Positions 46,030 to 56,522 of a stretch of 64,000 bases of DNA are shown one piece after another. This DNA is from Papaver somniferum (Eukaryota > Streptophyta > Magnoliopsida > Ranunculales > Papaveraceae), in assembly GCF_003573695.1 (NCBI RefSeq), contig NW_020650971.1:1922984-1986983 (forward strand). Direction: 5' to 3'. Below the pieces are notes generated by a model. That model saw only the letters and a list, made by a program, of their open reading frames with translations. It ran no database searches and was not told the DNA's origin. Position 1 is the first letter of the stretch. The number at the start of each line of letters is the position of its first letter. The position numbers and the translations under genes were made by a program.

Positions 46030-47956
46030 TGTGACAACCCGAATCAATAACAATAGTCCGGCCGGCCCTATTATAAGTAATTCAAGGTTTTCACCACATG
46101 AACGTAGATTCACATGGCTTACACTAGCTCAGAAAAATATTTAAGTAAAATAGAAAAGAAAGAATTTTTATCACATTAACAAGTTATGAAATAGACTAAC
46201 ACATTCCACTAATGAAAGAATTACATATTAACAAAGTTTCGACAAGAAAACTTATGAAGAAAATAATATTTAACAATGTGATAATCTTGTTGAAGATAAG
46301 GGAAAACAAATTCAGAAGAAAACTTCATCAAGGAAGGGGTCTCACTTCTTCCCAGATAGTGCAGCGGAAACTCGAGGAAGTCCAAGATTAATCACTTACT
46401 TACTCAGCTACCTAAAACTGAAAATCAACACAAGGTCAGAGCCTTGTAAATTGCAAGTTCACTCTTAGTCGGTTAGTTCAACCGCTGAATATAAAAGCAT
46501 CAAAATATCAGGTAAGAACACTAGCTATGAAACAACATCGTTTACGCTAATAAAGTTCACTAGTTCGCAAGCTTCCATAAAGATCAAGTTCAGTAGCTTG
46601 AAACATTTCTTTAGCATGTAACTCTTTAAATCCACATACACATAAGACAACAAAATACATAAGAACATCCCATGGAGACACACAAGCTATTTATTGAATA
46701 ATTGTATCCCTGACCTTGGCGAATTTCAAGCTAAACATACATACCATTGCCCACCGCGATTCACAAGCTATCTACAATACATAGTTGTGGCCCCTGATCT
46801 CAGCAAATAACAAAATCACACCAAATCCCACCGCGATGCACATGCTATTCCAATATATATATGTGGCCTTGATCTCGGCCAATAAAACGTACAAGTCACA
46901 GCTGCCCACCGGACTCACATACATGTAGCCCTGATATCTGCCATCATAATATAGTGGAAACATCCAAGCACTCAACACATACCAAGAATGGATATAACAA
47001 AGCGAAACAAACAAAGCAACACAAATAAAGCAAACTGCACTGTCTAACTGTCCCTAGCATCAAATAACGTTACGCTCACCTGATCATTGCAATATTTTTA
47101 CAGGGAACTAAAAAGGACATATAGTGAAACATATAAAAATTTCAGGGCATTCTAAAGATTGAGTTCCAATATAAGGGCACACAAGAGACCTGGTCTAGGG
47201 TAGAAATATGTAGGTGCAGTCAACAATATATTAGTTTCATAGGTACCTACCTATGTCAGATCCTCTTGAGATTTTTACATATTGTTAATAAAATCATACA
47301 TAAACATATATCAAAAGTTTAGAAAAATATAACAGTTGGATAATTCATATAAAAGTTAAAAGTAATACCCGGCACAAGAATTCTGCAGAAACGTAGTTCG
47401 CTAGATCAATTGATTCAGGGTCTTACCAGTGTCCAATCATCTTCAAAATTTAATCGGAGACATATCCGATATTGAGGTAACAAATATTCAAAATTAAGCT
47501 ATAACCAAAATATGTCTGCTACATTTTCTGCATTCTAGGGTTTCAAAGATATGAAGATTTATGGTCACTCTATTAAGGATTTTGACCTATCATCATAATT
47601 AAAATCTTAAATAACCAAGATCAAACTGATAAAGCAAGAATAAACTTGCCTTAACATAGAGATGATAGATGAAAAAACCAACAAGAATGAAAATCGAAAT
47701 CATGTTATCCCTCCTTCCTTGGTTTTGCACACCCGTTCCATTTTCCTCCCTTCTCTAAAAGTTTATAAAAGTCTAGGTTTATAAGATTTCCTAATACCCT
47801 ATATTGACATCTTATAACCCAAACCATATACCGAAGATAAAGGACAACTTATTTAACCAATACAACCTTAAGTTATCTTATTACACCACTAATACACTCC
47901 TATATCGTATAGAATTTAGTTAATCATTCATAATTATTGAGTAACGGGGTATTACA
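46030..47956. mobile_element. LTR-like element, probably a solo LTR, with 5-bp target duplication
   Basis: Ends are TGTGACAACCCG and CGGGGTATTACA, near-inverted and of TG...CA type. A perfect TATTT lies on both sides (46025-46029, 47957-47961). The 1927 bp hold no coding frame, so a solo LTR left by recombination is the simplest reading. Inside, roughly 60-70-bp degenerate repeats (theme CACCGCGAT..CACAAGCTAT, TGGCC..TGATCTC) occur about four times between 46680 and 46940. Confidence 0.75.
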
Positions 47957-47961
47957 TATTT

Positions 47962-48552
47962 TTCAATTACTAAATCAGTTATGGAAAGGGGATGAATCTT
48001 TCTTTCTCCCATTCGTATAAGTCTACACCGAAGGTATCTGCTGAAAGTTCTTGGTTACCAAATATTGAATTCAGTTATATTTTTCCTTGATTTGGATTAA
48101 CAGTTCTGAGATGTAACTGCTCAACTACTGAAGAGTGATTTATATGTAAACCATATTAGTGAAGATGAAAATATTAAGTTGATGTGTCTGCACCCAAAAC
48201 TTGTACGCTACTTTCTACCAGTCCTTAAAAAGACATTCTAAAATGCTAAGATTCAGGAAAACACTCAGAAGGAACCATGCCAAACCTGAGCTGTGGAGTA
48301 TAGATCCCATCAAGATGTCGACCTCACACATTGGACTTAGTAATGATCACAGCGCCCGAATACTTACAGATGCGCTGCATGTATCCAACTCAAAATCCTA
48401 TTTTAGTGATTGTTGTATTCTGTAGACCTTAATGGCAAACCTAAATCCTTTCCCATAAAAGTTCTTCTTCTTGTTCCGGAATGTAACGTAACTCAAATCT
48501 CTTTGAGCTGGTAAACTTGTATCCATATTATTCTTTCCATAAGAATCTGTAG
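47962..48552. other. No gene seen
   Basis: AT-rich sequence with only short, motif-free ORFs, for example 48201-48425. It borders the degraded DUF4283-type pseudogene. Confidence 0.5.
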
Positions 48553-49330
48553 TCAAATTGGATTCAGTGCACTGAGAAGGAAGCACCATCTTCGATGATA
48601 ATTGGTCATCTCTAAACCATCCCCCATACTCCCTATTTCATCATCCACAAAAAGAGTTTCGAAGGGGTTCTTGTCAACATTTATATCCCGACTTGATAGT
48701 ATAAGTCCACAGAAAGATGATGGTTGATTCGTCTTTCTAATATAATTCCACTTCTTCCTTCTAGTATAAGGTGTACACACCTCAACTGAAGGTCGATTCA
48801 CTATTTCCTTCCTCTCAATTTTTAAATCTCTTGAACTTTGTCCTTCTTGATGATTTTTCACTATTGTAATCTCAACTGTAGAGTTTAAAGTAGTAGTATC
48901 ATTAATTCCTGAAGTTGGAGGCATGAGGATTACCATTTTGGACAACAACCATCTCAATGACTATGGTTTGAGAAACTTGAATTTTCTCCACCACCTTAGA
49001 GTTTGCTTATTCTTAGGAATCCAGTGGGCTTTACCCTGAAGTTCATTCAAAGAACAAAAGTCGCTAGAGTGACCAAATGAAGAGCAAATTAAGACCACAT
49101 TGATATACCACAGGGAGGTTCATAACAAATTTTCCATCAATCCACAAAAGAATTAGGATGTGAATCAATGTTAATTTCTACCAGCACTCTAGCATAAATA
49201 AGCCAAATTTTGTTATGGGTGCACTCATCCATCAACAAAGTTTACTTACTGATCTAGCAACTGGACTCAAACCTAAATTGCTTCAGAGATGAAGAGGAAA
49301 ATTATAAATCATAATCCATACAGGAATGGA
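48553..49330 (-). pseudogene. Degraded DUF4283 / zinc-knuckle protein (LINE ORF1-type)
   Basis: On the minus strand, conceptual frames give YARVLVEI-like text (about 49200), then PVVYQ and ICSSFGHSSDFC with the spacing of the last part of a DUF4283-associated knuckle (C..GH....C, about 49080-49040), then a basic linker and an open stretch of 134 codons (48957-48553) rich in Ser/Thr. Several frame changes are needed to read it. Such proteins are ORF1 of plant LINEs or related orphan genes. No reverse transcriptase is found nearby. Confidence 0.5.
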
Positions 49331-50161
49331 CTTCAATTCTGCAATGGGCTTTTCAACCAATGGACTCCACGTTCTGATTAGTAGAAGATTTATTGATTGC
49401 TTGATTTAAATGATCACTTTAAATAACTCCTCAATAATCTTAGGCAATAAAAATAATAAAGATAATCAATTATAAAATAAAATTTGAAATAAACTTGATT
49501 TTAGAAATTAAGACATCATTGTCAGGACTTTGAAATCATCCCTAATCAATAAGAAGTTTAGCTACTCATAACTAAAAAATAGTAAAAAGATAAATAAAGA
49601 AGAAAGAATTAAAATAGAACTAAAAATAAAAGCCCATAATAAAAGCCTGAGAAAAAACTTTATTTTTCTTTCTCTGTTACTCTGTTCTAGCTACAAAGAC
49701 AAAAGAAGCGGATTCTTCATTGGCTTTCTACTCCTATTTAATAAAACAATGAGATACTTGCAAACCTATCAATTACACGCACAGATTATTGTATGGTGCA
49801 AAAACGGTAAGGGAACAACTAATTTCATCATTAAATCAAGAAATAAAATTATGTAACTAATCAAACCAATTCATAATAACCTTCGTGATGAATATAGTTC
49901 ATTCAAAATTACCCTAGATGTTAAAAAGAATTTCTACCATGAAACTCTAGCTAGTTATAGAGCTATTAAAACATGATTATGGATTCCGATTAACAGATGA
50001 ATAATAAGATTGAACCATTATGTTAAAAAAACCTAACAGAAAATGATGTCCGTTTTCTTCTCGGGCACCATTTCTCTTTATTTCTCCCGCTGTTGGACCC
50101 GAAAGCTAACGCCTAAAACAGCCCACTTATTAGAACAAGACAAATGGGTCTAGGTGGCATA
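49331..50161. other. Gene-free AT-rich stretch
   Basis: Only short ORFs and A/T-rich low-complexity sequence. No recognised motif. Confidence 0.5.
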
Positions 50162-50229
50162 GAAGCCCATTACCACCAGTGAGTAGGCATCATCAGTGAA
50201 GCCCATTACCACCAGTGAGTAGGCATCAT
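50162..50229. repeat. 32-bp perfect direct repeat beside the transposon
   Basis: The 32 bp starting GAAGCCCATTACCACC occur at 50162-50193 and again at 50198-50229, period 36 bp, without mismatch, ending 13 bp before the terminal inverted repeat of the PMD element. Confidence 0.9.
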
Positions 50230-50242
50230 GAACGGTTTTTTG

Positions 50243-50283
50243 GAACCATGATATTGGGCATACCAAAAACTTTCAAGGCATAC
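50243..50283 (+). repeat. Left terminal inverted repeat
   Basis: 41 bp beginning GAACCATGATATTGGG, pairing with 55341-55381 at 38 of 41 positions. Confidence 0.85.
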
Positions 50284-50810
50284 AAAGTACTAGTCCTAAC
50301 TTGGGTGACCTTATAAGGGTACCCTATGGGTGGTTTAATTACATATATGCCCTTAAATCCTATAAATTACTAATCTATCTCTAACCTTAATACAAAAATC
50401 TATAATCATAAACCTAAAATCAGTTTCAACCCCTTCTTCTTCCTCCTCATCCTCCACAGCCGAACCCACCTTCTCCTTTTTTTTTCATCGTATCATCGCC
50501 GAAATTTAATCGTCGATTCGTGAAAATTTAGTCGACGATTAAACTCATCTATATAATGGTTCGCCGTAAGCCAGTATCTCGTTCTAATAGAGCGATTGAA
50601 CAACCCATTGAAGAAGAAGAAGATTTAGAGAGTGAAGAAGAAACTCAAAATCAACCACAAAATCAACCGGAAGAAGAGATTGAAGAAGAACCAACTCCAG
50701 AAATGAGAATAATAAGGTTAGTTTTACAAACACATCTCGTATTTGATGTTTTTGATTGGTTTGATTGATTTAATTCGTCAAAATCATGTTTCTACGGCGG
50801 TTACAGGGTA

Positions 50811-51460
50811 TGGTTCGGCGCAAAACAAATCTTAGATGTGTGCCGAGCTGTTCTTGAAACTGAACCCTGAAAGTGCATATGAACGGCTCGGTGTATATCT
50901 GAAATCCGTTTTGAGCCGAACTTAGTGACACAGAGACTTATATTTAGGATCGGCTTATTCGATGGTGTTAGTTTTGTGCCAAATATGTTTTGTGAATTTC
51001 AGAAATTTTGCATGTGCGTAGGATCGGCTTGTATGGTAGTATTAGTTTTGTGCCGAATAATTGTTGTTTGAATTTCAGTATTTTTGCATGTGCTTAGGAT
51101 CGGCTTGTATGGTTGTATTAGTTTTGCGCCGAATAAAGGTTTCGATTCATAAGTCTAGATTCGGCTTATTCGATAGTATTAGGGTTGCGCCGAATATCAT
51201 TGTTAAAATTTCATAAATTTTACAAGTGTGTAGGATCGGCTTATTTATATGATATCATGTTGCGCCGAATACATGTTTGAGTTCATAATCATAGACTCGG
51301 CTTATTCGACGGTATCGGTTGTGAGCCGAATATATAGGATCGGATCATATGTGTTATAATTGTTTTGTGGTATGAGCCGATCCACTCTCTGTGTAAGCTA
51401 ATAAAAATTTCAAGACATGATTCGGATCATATGTGTTATTTCGGGTAAGCCGAGCCATTT
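50811..51460. repeat. Hairpin units in PMD intron 1 (about 10, period about 70 bp)
   Basis: Units begin TCGGCTTAT or TCGGATC and end GCCGAA after about 25-30 bp, for example at about 51021, 51097, 51162, 51233 and 51296. Arms are complementary (TTCGGC/GCCGAA) while the middle varies. Between units the sequence AATTTCAG..ATTTTGCATGTG recurs, so this is a degenerate tandem array. It makes up most of the 0.8-kb intron. Confidence 0.8.
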
Positions 51461-52739
51461 TATTTTCTTACAAGTTTTTGGCTTTCCAAATCTCTTTGTT
51501 GTTCGAATTAGTCTTATAACTTTCATACTTGTGTCAGGACCAATGCAGCTACAAAGAGTAAGAAGATGGAGGTAACACCTTCTACTTCTAAAACTCCCGA
51601 TCCTAGAGGAGGAGGTAAGAAAAAATTGGGAGCGGGAGGTAGAGGAGGAGTTTTAGAAGAAGAAGCTGAACAAGTAAGAATTGAAAGACAAGAAGAAGGA
51701 ATAGCTGAAGATGAAGAAGTTGATGATAATCAAGAAGTTCATCAAGAAACACAACCCCAAGGAAAACCCAAGAAAGACAAGAAAGGTAAGAAGGTGGCAG
51801 AACCCGAGAAAGAGAAGAACGATGATGATCGACGGATCACTGGTTTACACATTCCTGATGAAGATGACGTAATTACACCTCAATCAGATGGTTTGCTTCA
51901 TGGTCTTCCAGAAGATGGAGGAAATGTGTTGATTGGTTATGCCGATTCTTGGGCGAAGAAAATTTATGAGACTCCTGATCACAACCGTGCAGTCCGAGTA
52001 TTGAGACACCAGAGGGCAGCGGAATGGAGTCTTGATGAAGAGGTTCCTGAGGTGATTGCTTACGTACAACTCAGTGCTTTATGGCCTATAATCAATTATG
52101 GACATGAGGAATATGATAGTGTGTCGGCCTCTGCATTTACCGAGCGCTTTTGTCCAGAAACTTACACATTTCAATTACCTTTTGGAGAGATGGCAATCAC
52201 TCCTGATGAGGCTAGTAATATTACAGGCCTTAAAGCAAGGGGTGTAAGTGTGGATGCTGGTTTTTATGACATAAGTTGGGATGAGCTATACAATTTGTAC
52301 CTGGAATTCCTTGGTTGGGGTTCAATGAAAACTGAGTTGGAGTTTTGTCGATCAGTTAAAGATGTCGATACCGTTTGCATACCAGGTGGCAGAAATAAGA
52401 AGAATAAGAAGATCAGGTTGACTAACTTGAAAAGGGAGTTTGAGAACACAAAGGAAAGAGTCACACAAGGTTTGTTGATAATGGATCCCGTCAAAGTGAA
52501 GCAAACCGGAACTGCCTACTTTCTTTATACTCTTGGTAGAGACATCTTTCCCGACACTACCGGAAACAAGGTAAATGCTAATTATCTCCAATTGGTAAAG
52601 AATATTGAAACTTGTAACAAGTTTTCTTGGGGAACGGCTACGCTCGCTTACCTGCTGGACCAACTTGCCACCGCGTCTAGGTTGACAAGTACAAACATCG
52701 AAGGGAACTTCACTTTGCTCCAGGTAACTTTTGGGAGTT

Positions 52740-52835
52740 CAGAGTATGCTTCGGCTTATAACCATAAAATATTTTAAGCCGAAGTTTTTACTTACTTGGT
52801 TCGGCTTATAATACTTGATCCATATAAGCCGAACA
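52740..52835. repeat. Two hairpin units in PMD intron 2
   Basis: CTTCGGCTTATAA...TTAAGCCGAAG (52750-52785) and GTTCGGCTTATAA...ATAAGCCGAAC (52800-52833). Here the arms are 10-11 bp long and almost perfect. Same design as the units in intron 1 and downstream of the gene. Confidence 0.8.
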
Positions 52836-54219
52836 GTTCTCTGAGTTTGCAAACTTTAGTCTTACTTTGATGTTTCCAAGTAAAACTTGTTTCTATCAAT
52901 TCAATTCCTTTGATTTTTTAATGTGGTTCTTTGGATGTAGGTGTGGATATATGACCATTTCCCAATTTTGAACTTGGCCAAAGTATTTGAGAAAGATGTC
53001 GATTATGTTGATACTGAGCCAACTGCAGCCCGGTACGCATACGAGGACTCCAAGAAAAGAAACAAAAAGAAGTTGGTGTCAAGTTTGAGAGAGACGTTAG
53101 ACTGTCTTGGTGTTGATGATGTCACTTTTCAACCATATGAGAAGGAAGATGAAGAAGATGAAGTTGTTGAAGATGAGGATATGCCGGTAGGTATGTATCA
53201 TGGGCCATTTTGGTATCCCGGTGGTTATGTTATATACGATCCTAGGCGAGTACTCCGTCAATTAGGATGCGTCCAAAAGGTTCCTTTGTTTGACGAGAAA
53301 TTCAGGTTGTTACCACAGAGTGGTAAGGGAACTAAAAGCACCACTTCATCTTGGGAACCAAAGTATGATCCTGATCCCACCATTGAGTTTTGGAATAATT
53401 TAGACAATCACACATTAGATGCGTCCAAGTTAACACCTTTACTTGATGATCCATGTGAAGAGGATCCGGGCTATATGGATTCGTATAACCAAATTTCTCA
53501 TCCCTTCATTATCAATAAAAAAAGGCAAAAGATAGCTGATAAGGGGAAGGCGAGGCCAATCAAGATCACCAACAAGTCTACTTCCGAAGATGTAGTCAAG
53601 GCTTTCAAGATTATGGTAAGAATGACTTCACTTTATACTATTTTCACATATTAGTTATGGTAAAAATGTCTTCAACCTCATGGTTATAAGTTGTTGACAA
53701 ATGAAAAAATAGGTTGCCGCGGGTAGGGAGATGTTGAAAAAAATGAAGGCCAAACTTGGTTGAAAAACACCAATGACCGTGGAAGAACATAAATACCTCA
53801 TCAACAAGTGGGATGCAATCATCAACAAAGCACAAGGACCCGAGGAACCCGAACAAAGGCCTACCACTAAGAGGTCTCGACAAGTTGGTGAAGGTACAAG
53901 CCAAGGTGGTGCTACCGTCCAACCCGGTAATGATGCGTCGGAAGATGAAGACCAAGGTGGAAGAAGAGGTGGTCGTGCAACTAAGAAGAGGGGTCGTGGT
54001 TAAATTCCCTTTTATGTACACTTTTATGGTACACTTTTATGGTACACTTTTTCTTAAGTTTTAAGTACACTTTTATGGTACACTTTTTCTTAAGTTTTAA
54101 GTACACTTTTATGGTGTTTCAAACACCTTTGCTTTTAGTTCCTGAACATTGTTTTTAATGGTGCTGGGATTGGGTTATGGACACCTTCAATTTCATGTTT
54201 TAATGAATAGCTTAACATT

Positions 54220-54785
54220 TATGCGCCGAATTTATAGAGTTCGGTTTATCTCTAATGTTAGTTACGCGCCGAATCATTTGTCCTTCAGGTTCGGCGCATT
54301 CTATAATCACCTTATGTGCCGAACTATAAACATTTACATGTTTCGGCTTATACGATATCCTCAATATGTGCCGAACCACGAACAATATTTTAACCCAAAA
54401 ATTAACAAATTCATGTTCGGCTCAGACGATAATCATATTATATGCCGAACCTTGAACATAAGAGGTTTCGGCTGATACGATATTCTCCATATGTGCCGAA
54501 CCAGTAACAATATTTCAACCCAGAAATTAAAAAATTATGTTCGTCACATACGATTTTGGATATGTAAGCCGAATTAGTAATGATTCTATTCCGGGCTATT
54601 CAGGATGTTGTTCGGCTTACTATGAAACTTTCATATAAGCCGAACTAGTGTCTAGCAAAAGGGTTGGAATTGGAAATTATAGGTTCGGCGCATGCAGTAA
54701 ATAGATTCAGTAAGCCGAACCGTTCATCAATGGTAGATTCGGCTCATAGATGTGAGCCGAACCTCAACCTGTTTCGCCGAACCAT
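54220..54785. repeat. Hairpin units downstream of the PMD gene (about 9)
   Basis: Units such as GGTTCGGCGCAT...ATGTGCCGAAC (54289-54327), TTTCGGCTTATACG...TGTGCCGAACC (about 54340-54377) and GTTCGGCTTACT...ATAAGCCGAAC (54610-54646) follow each other every 55-75 bp. Arms include compensating changes (GCGCAT with ATGTGC, TTAT with ATAA). Just upstream, 54003-54120 has three copies of GTACACTTTTATGGT. Confidence 0.8.
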
Positions 54786-55077
54786 GATTCAAAAAACCAA
54801 ACTTTTGATAATTGAGAGCTATAGAAGTTAGATTAAGTATAGGATACAAGTGTACATGTGTATTAGAAGCATTGGGTTCCTCATCAATGTCTTCATCATC
54901 AGGATTTGGCTCATAAGAATCATCATCTTGAGTTTGTGTTTGAGTTTGAGCTTGAGTTTGAGTGGGTGTAAAATCATTCTCATAATCTAAGAAATCAGTC
55001 ATTTGGGAATCATTGGTGTAGTTGATGTGTATTTTCCTAGGTTTTTTAGATGATATATGACACTCCTCATCCTCCAT
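54727..55077 (-). CDS. Short acidic ORF reading inward from the right TIR
   Basis: ATG at 55077 (MEDEECHISSKKPRKIHIN), then an acidic, Thr/Gln-repeat part (TPTQTQAQTQTQTQDDD) and DDEDIDEEPNASN; stop at 54727, 116 codons. It runs against the PMD gene and starts about 300 bp inside the right TIR, as the PMD gene starts about 310 bp inside the left one. The last 35 codons overlap hairpin units and are probably not authentic; a lost splice or deletion may have removed the rest. It could be the first exon of a second transposon gene. No motif identifies a function. Confidence 0.4.
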   Translation of the reverse strand: MEDEECHISSKKPRKIHINYTNDSQMTDFLDYENDFTPTQTQAQTQTQTQDDDSYEPNPDDEDIDEEPNASNTHVHLYPILNLTSIALNYQKFGFLNHGSAKQVEVRLTSMSRIYH

Positions 55078-55340
55078 TGAATCAAGAATTAGAATTTTCT
55101 CACTTTCTCCTTCTCTTTCTCTCCTTCTTAACCAAACCAAAACTTTGATTTTTTTTCCTCAAATTTTTCATCTAAACAACTCTTATAATTATGAAAATTA
55201 TTTTAATCACTAAAAAAATATTTAATCACTAATCAAGATTATTAACACTAATACGTAAAGGGCAGATTTGCCATTAAAAAAATTTTGGGTTAAGGGGTTA
55301 TCTGATTTTGCTATTTCACAATCTTTTTTGTCTTCATTCA

Positions 55341-55381
55341 GTATGCCTTGGAAGATTTTGGTATGCCCAATATTATGGTTC
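55341..55381 (-). repeat. Right terminal inverted repeat
   Basis: 41 bp ending CCCAATATTATGGTTC, inverted relative to 50243-50283 with three mismatches. Confidence 0.85.
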
Positions 55382-55390
55382 ATTTTTTGG

Positions 55391-56522
55391 GGACCATCCT
55401 TTTTTTGTGGGGACCATTGTTTTATTTTGGGTAAGACATTAGAAGAAAATCTAGGTCACTCCTTATCTAAATATTTATGTTACCCATTTCAATTAAGTTA
55501 GTGTAATGATTAGTTGTATCAATAGATTAACATAATTAGTGATTAGTGCAAGATTAAATCAAAAAAAATTAAACTAAATAATCAAAAAGAAAATAGTTGT
55601 ATCATTAGATTAACTAAAATTACCCCTTAACATAATTAACTAGTTCGGTTGGAAAATGTTTTTTGTGATTTGCGAAATGACCGAACCAAAGTTCGTTTGG
55701 GAAATAGTTTTTGCAACTAACCGAACTTAGGGTTCAGTTGGGAAAAGGTTTTTGCAACTAACCGAACTTAAGGTTCGATTGGGAAATATTTTTTGCTACG
55801 TAACCGAACTATTAGGGTTCGGTTAGGAAATATTTTTTGCAACTTAACCGTACTGATGTTATGTTGGGAAATATTTTGCGAAATGACCGAACTAAAGTTC
55901 GGTTGGGAAACGGTTATTGCAACTAACCGAACTTAGAGTCGGTTGTGAATTTTTTTTTCCAACTAACCGAACTATTAAGGTTCGGTTGGGAAATGTTTTT
56001 GCAACTAACCGAACTATTAAGCTTCGGTTGGAAAATGTTTTTCGCGACTTAACCGAACTAAGGTTCGGTTAGGAATTATTTTTGCGAAATAGCCAAATTG
56101 TTCTTCATATTCATCATTTCCATTAGGTTCGGTTATTTCGACAAAGTTTTTCACATAATTCCTAACTGAACTTCTCTCTGCAACTTCCATTTTCAACTCA
56201 TTTTGATGGTTAATACTCGTTTTTCAATCGAACGAGGAACGTCAAGGAAAGAGAGAAGAAGAAGAAGAGAATTTTTTTTTTTTCAAAACTAATTTTTTTT
56301 TATTCCCCGTGTTTTTGTTTTTGTTTTCGTTTTTGATTTTGATTTTGGTTAATAGATTCATTTAGATTAGATACATATGATTAAATTTATATAGTTATTA
56401 GGTTAGTTTTGATTTAAATTAAAGTAAAGGGTAAATATGTATTTACCTAATTTTAGGACACCTCTTATAAGTATAGGGAGGTTGGCCTAATAAGACCATG
56501 ATCCCCAAAAAAACTATGGTCC
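55391..56522. mobile_element. Non-autonomous inverted-repeat element with a hairpin array
   Basis: Left end GGACCATCCTTTTTTTG (55391-55407) pairs with the right end (56506-56522, GGACCATAGTTTTTTTG on the minus strand), and similarity continues for about 36 bp with gaps. It starts nine bases after the PMD transposon's right TIR. The 1.13-kb body has no long ORF but holds a tandem array of hairpin units (55643-56102). The ends also loosely resemble the left end of the PMD transposon (TTTTTTGG..CATG), so it may be a relative of that element. A clear target duplication was not found. Confidence 0.6.
55643..56102. repeat. Tandem array of about 11 hairpin units (40-46 bp each)
   Basis: Typical unit: GGTTCGGTTGGGAAAT, a T-run, GCAACT, AACCGAAC. 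Units start at about 55643, 55691, 55731, 55772, 55816, 55857, 55897, 55936, 55979, 56021 and 56062, with a part copy at 56125. GTTCGGTT and AACCGAAC are exact reverse complements, so each unit can fold. Some units have one arm mutated (GTACTGATG near 55850, AGTCGGTTG at 55937). Confidence 0.85.

Larger units (their letters stand above)
50556..54003 (+). pseudogene. Plant mobile domain (PMD, aminotransferase-like) protein, one in-frame stop
   Basis: Four exons: 50556-50716, 51538-52723, 52941-53615, 53713-54003. All three introns have GT...AG and all joins keep the frame, giving about 770 codons. Codon 691 (TGA at 53761-53763, probably once TGG) is the only break. The N-terminus is acidic and Gln-rich (EEEEDLESEEETQNQPQNQ), then Gly/Lys-rich. 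The PMD spans roughly residues 205-650, with VIAYVQLSALWPI, FQLPFGEMAITPDEASNITG, LYLEFLGWG, FLYTLGRDIFPDTT, WGTATLAYLLDQL and VWIYDHFP. The tail is basic and RGG-like (RRGGRATKKRGRG). MAIN and MAIL1, PMD proteins of Arabidopsis, are nuclear and act in transposon silencing; PMD genes are also carried by transposons. Here it sits inside TIR ends, so it is a transposon cargo or component. Confidence 0.85.
50243..55381. mobile_element. TIR DNA transposon carrying a plant mobile domain gene
   Basis: Inverted 41-bp ends (50243-50283 and 55341-55381) match at 38 of 41 positions, starting GAACCAT and containing ATTGGGCATACCAAAA. The flanks GTTTTTTG (50235-50242) and ATTTTTTG (55382-55389) could be an 8-bp target duplication with one mismatch. 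Inside are the PMD gene on the plus strand, a short acidic ORF on the minus strand starting near the right end, and about 20 hairpin units. No transposase with a DDE motif was recognised, so it is either non-autonomous or uses an unrecognised protein. Superfamily (MULE-like or hAT-like) is undecided. Confidence 0.8.

Noticed and set aside
50811..51460. Regularly spaced palindromes read as a CRISPR array
   Set aside because: The genome is a plant, the repeats are degenerate and the spacers are partly repeated too; no cas genes are present.
53644..54021. 125-codon minus-strand ORF over the last PMD exon
   Set aside because: It is a shadow of the plus-strand exon, which has correct splice sites and a homologous tail.
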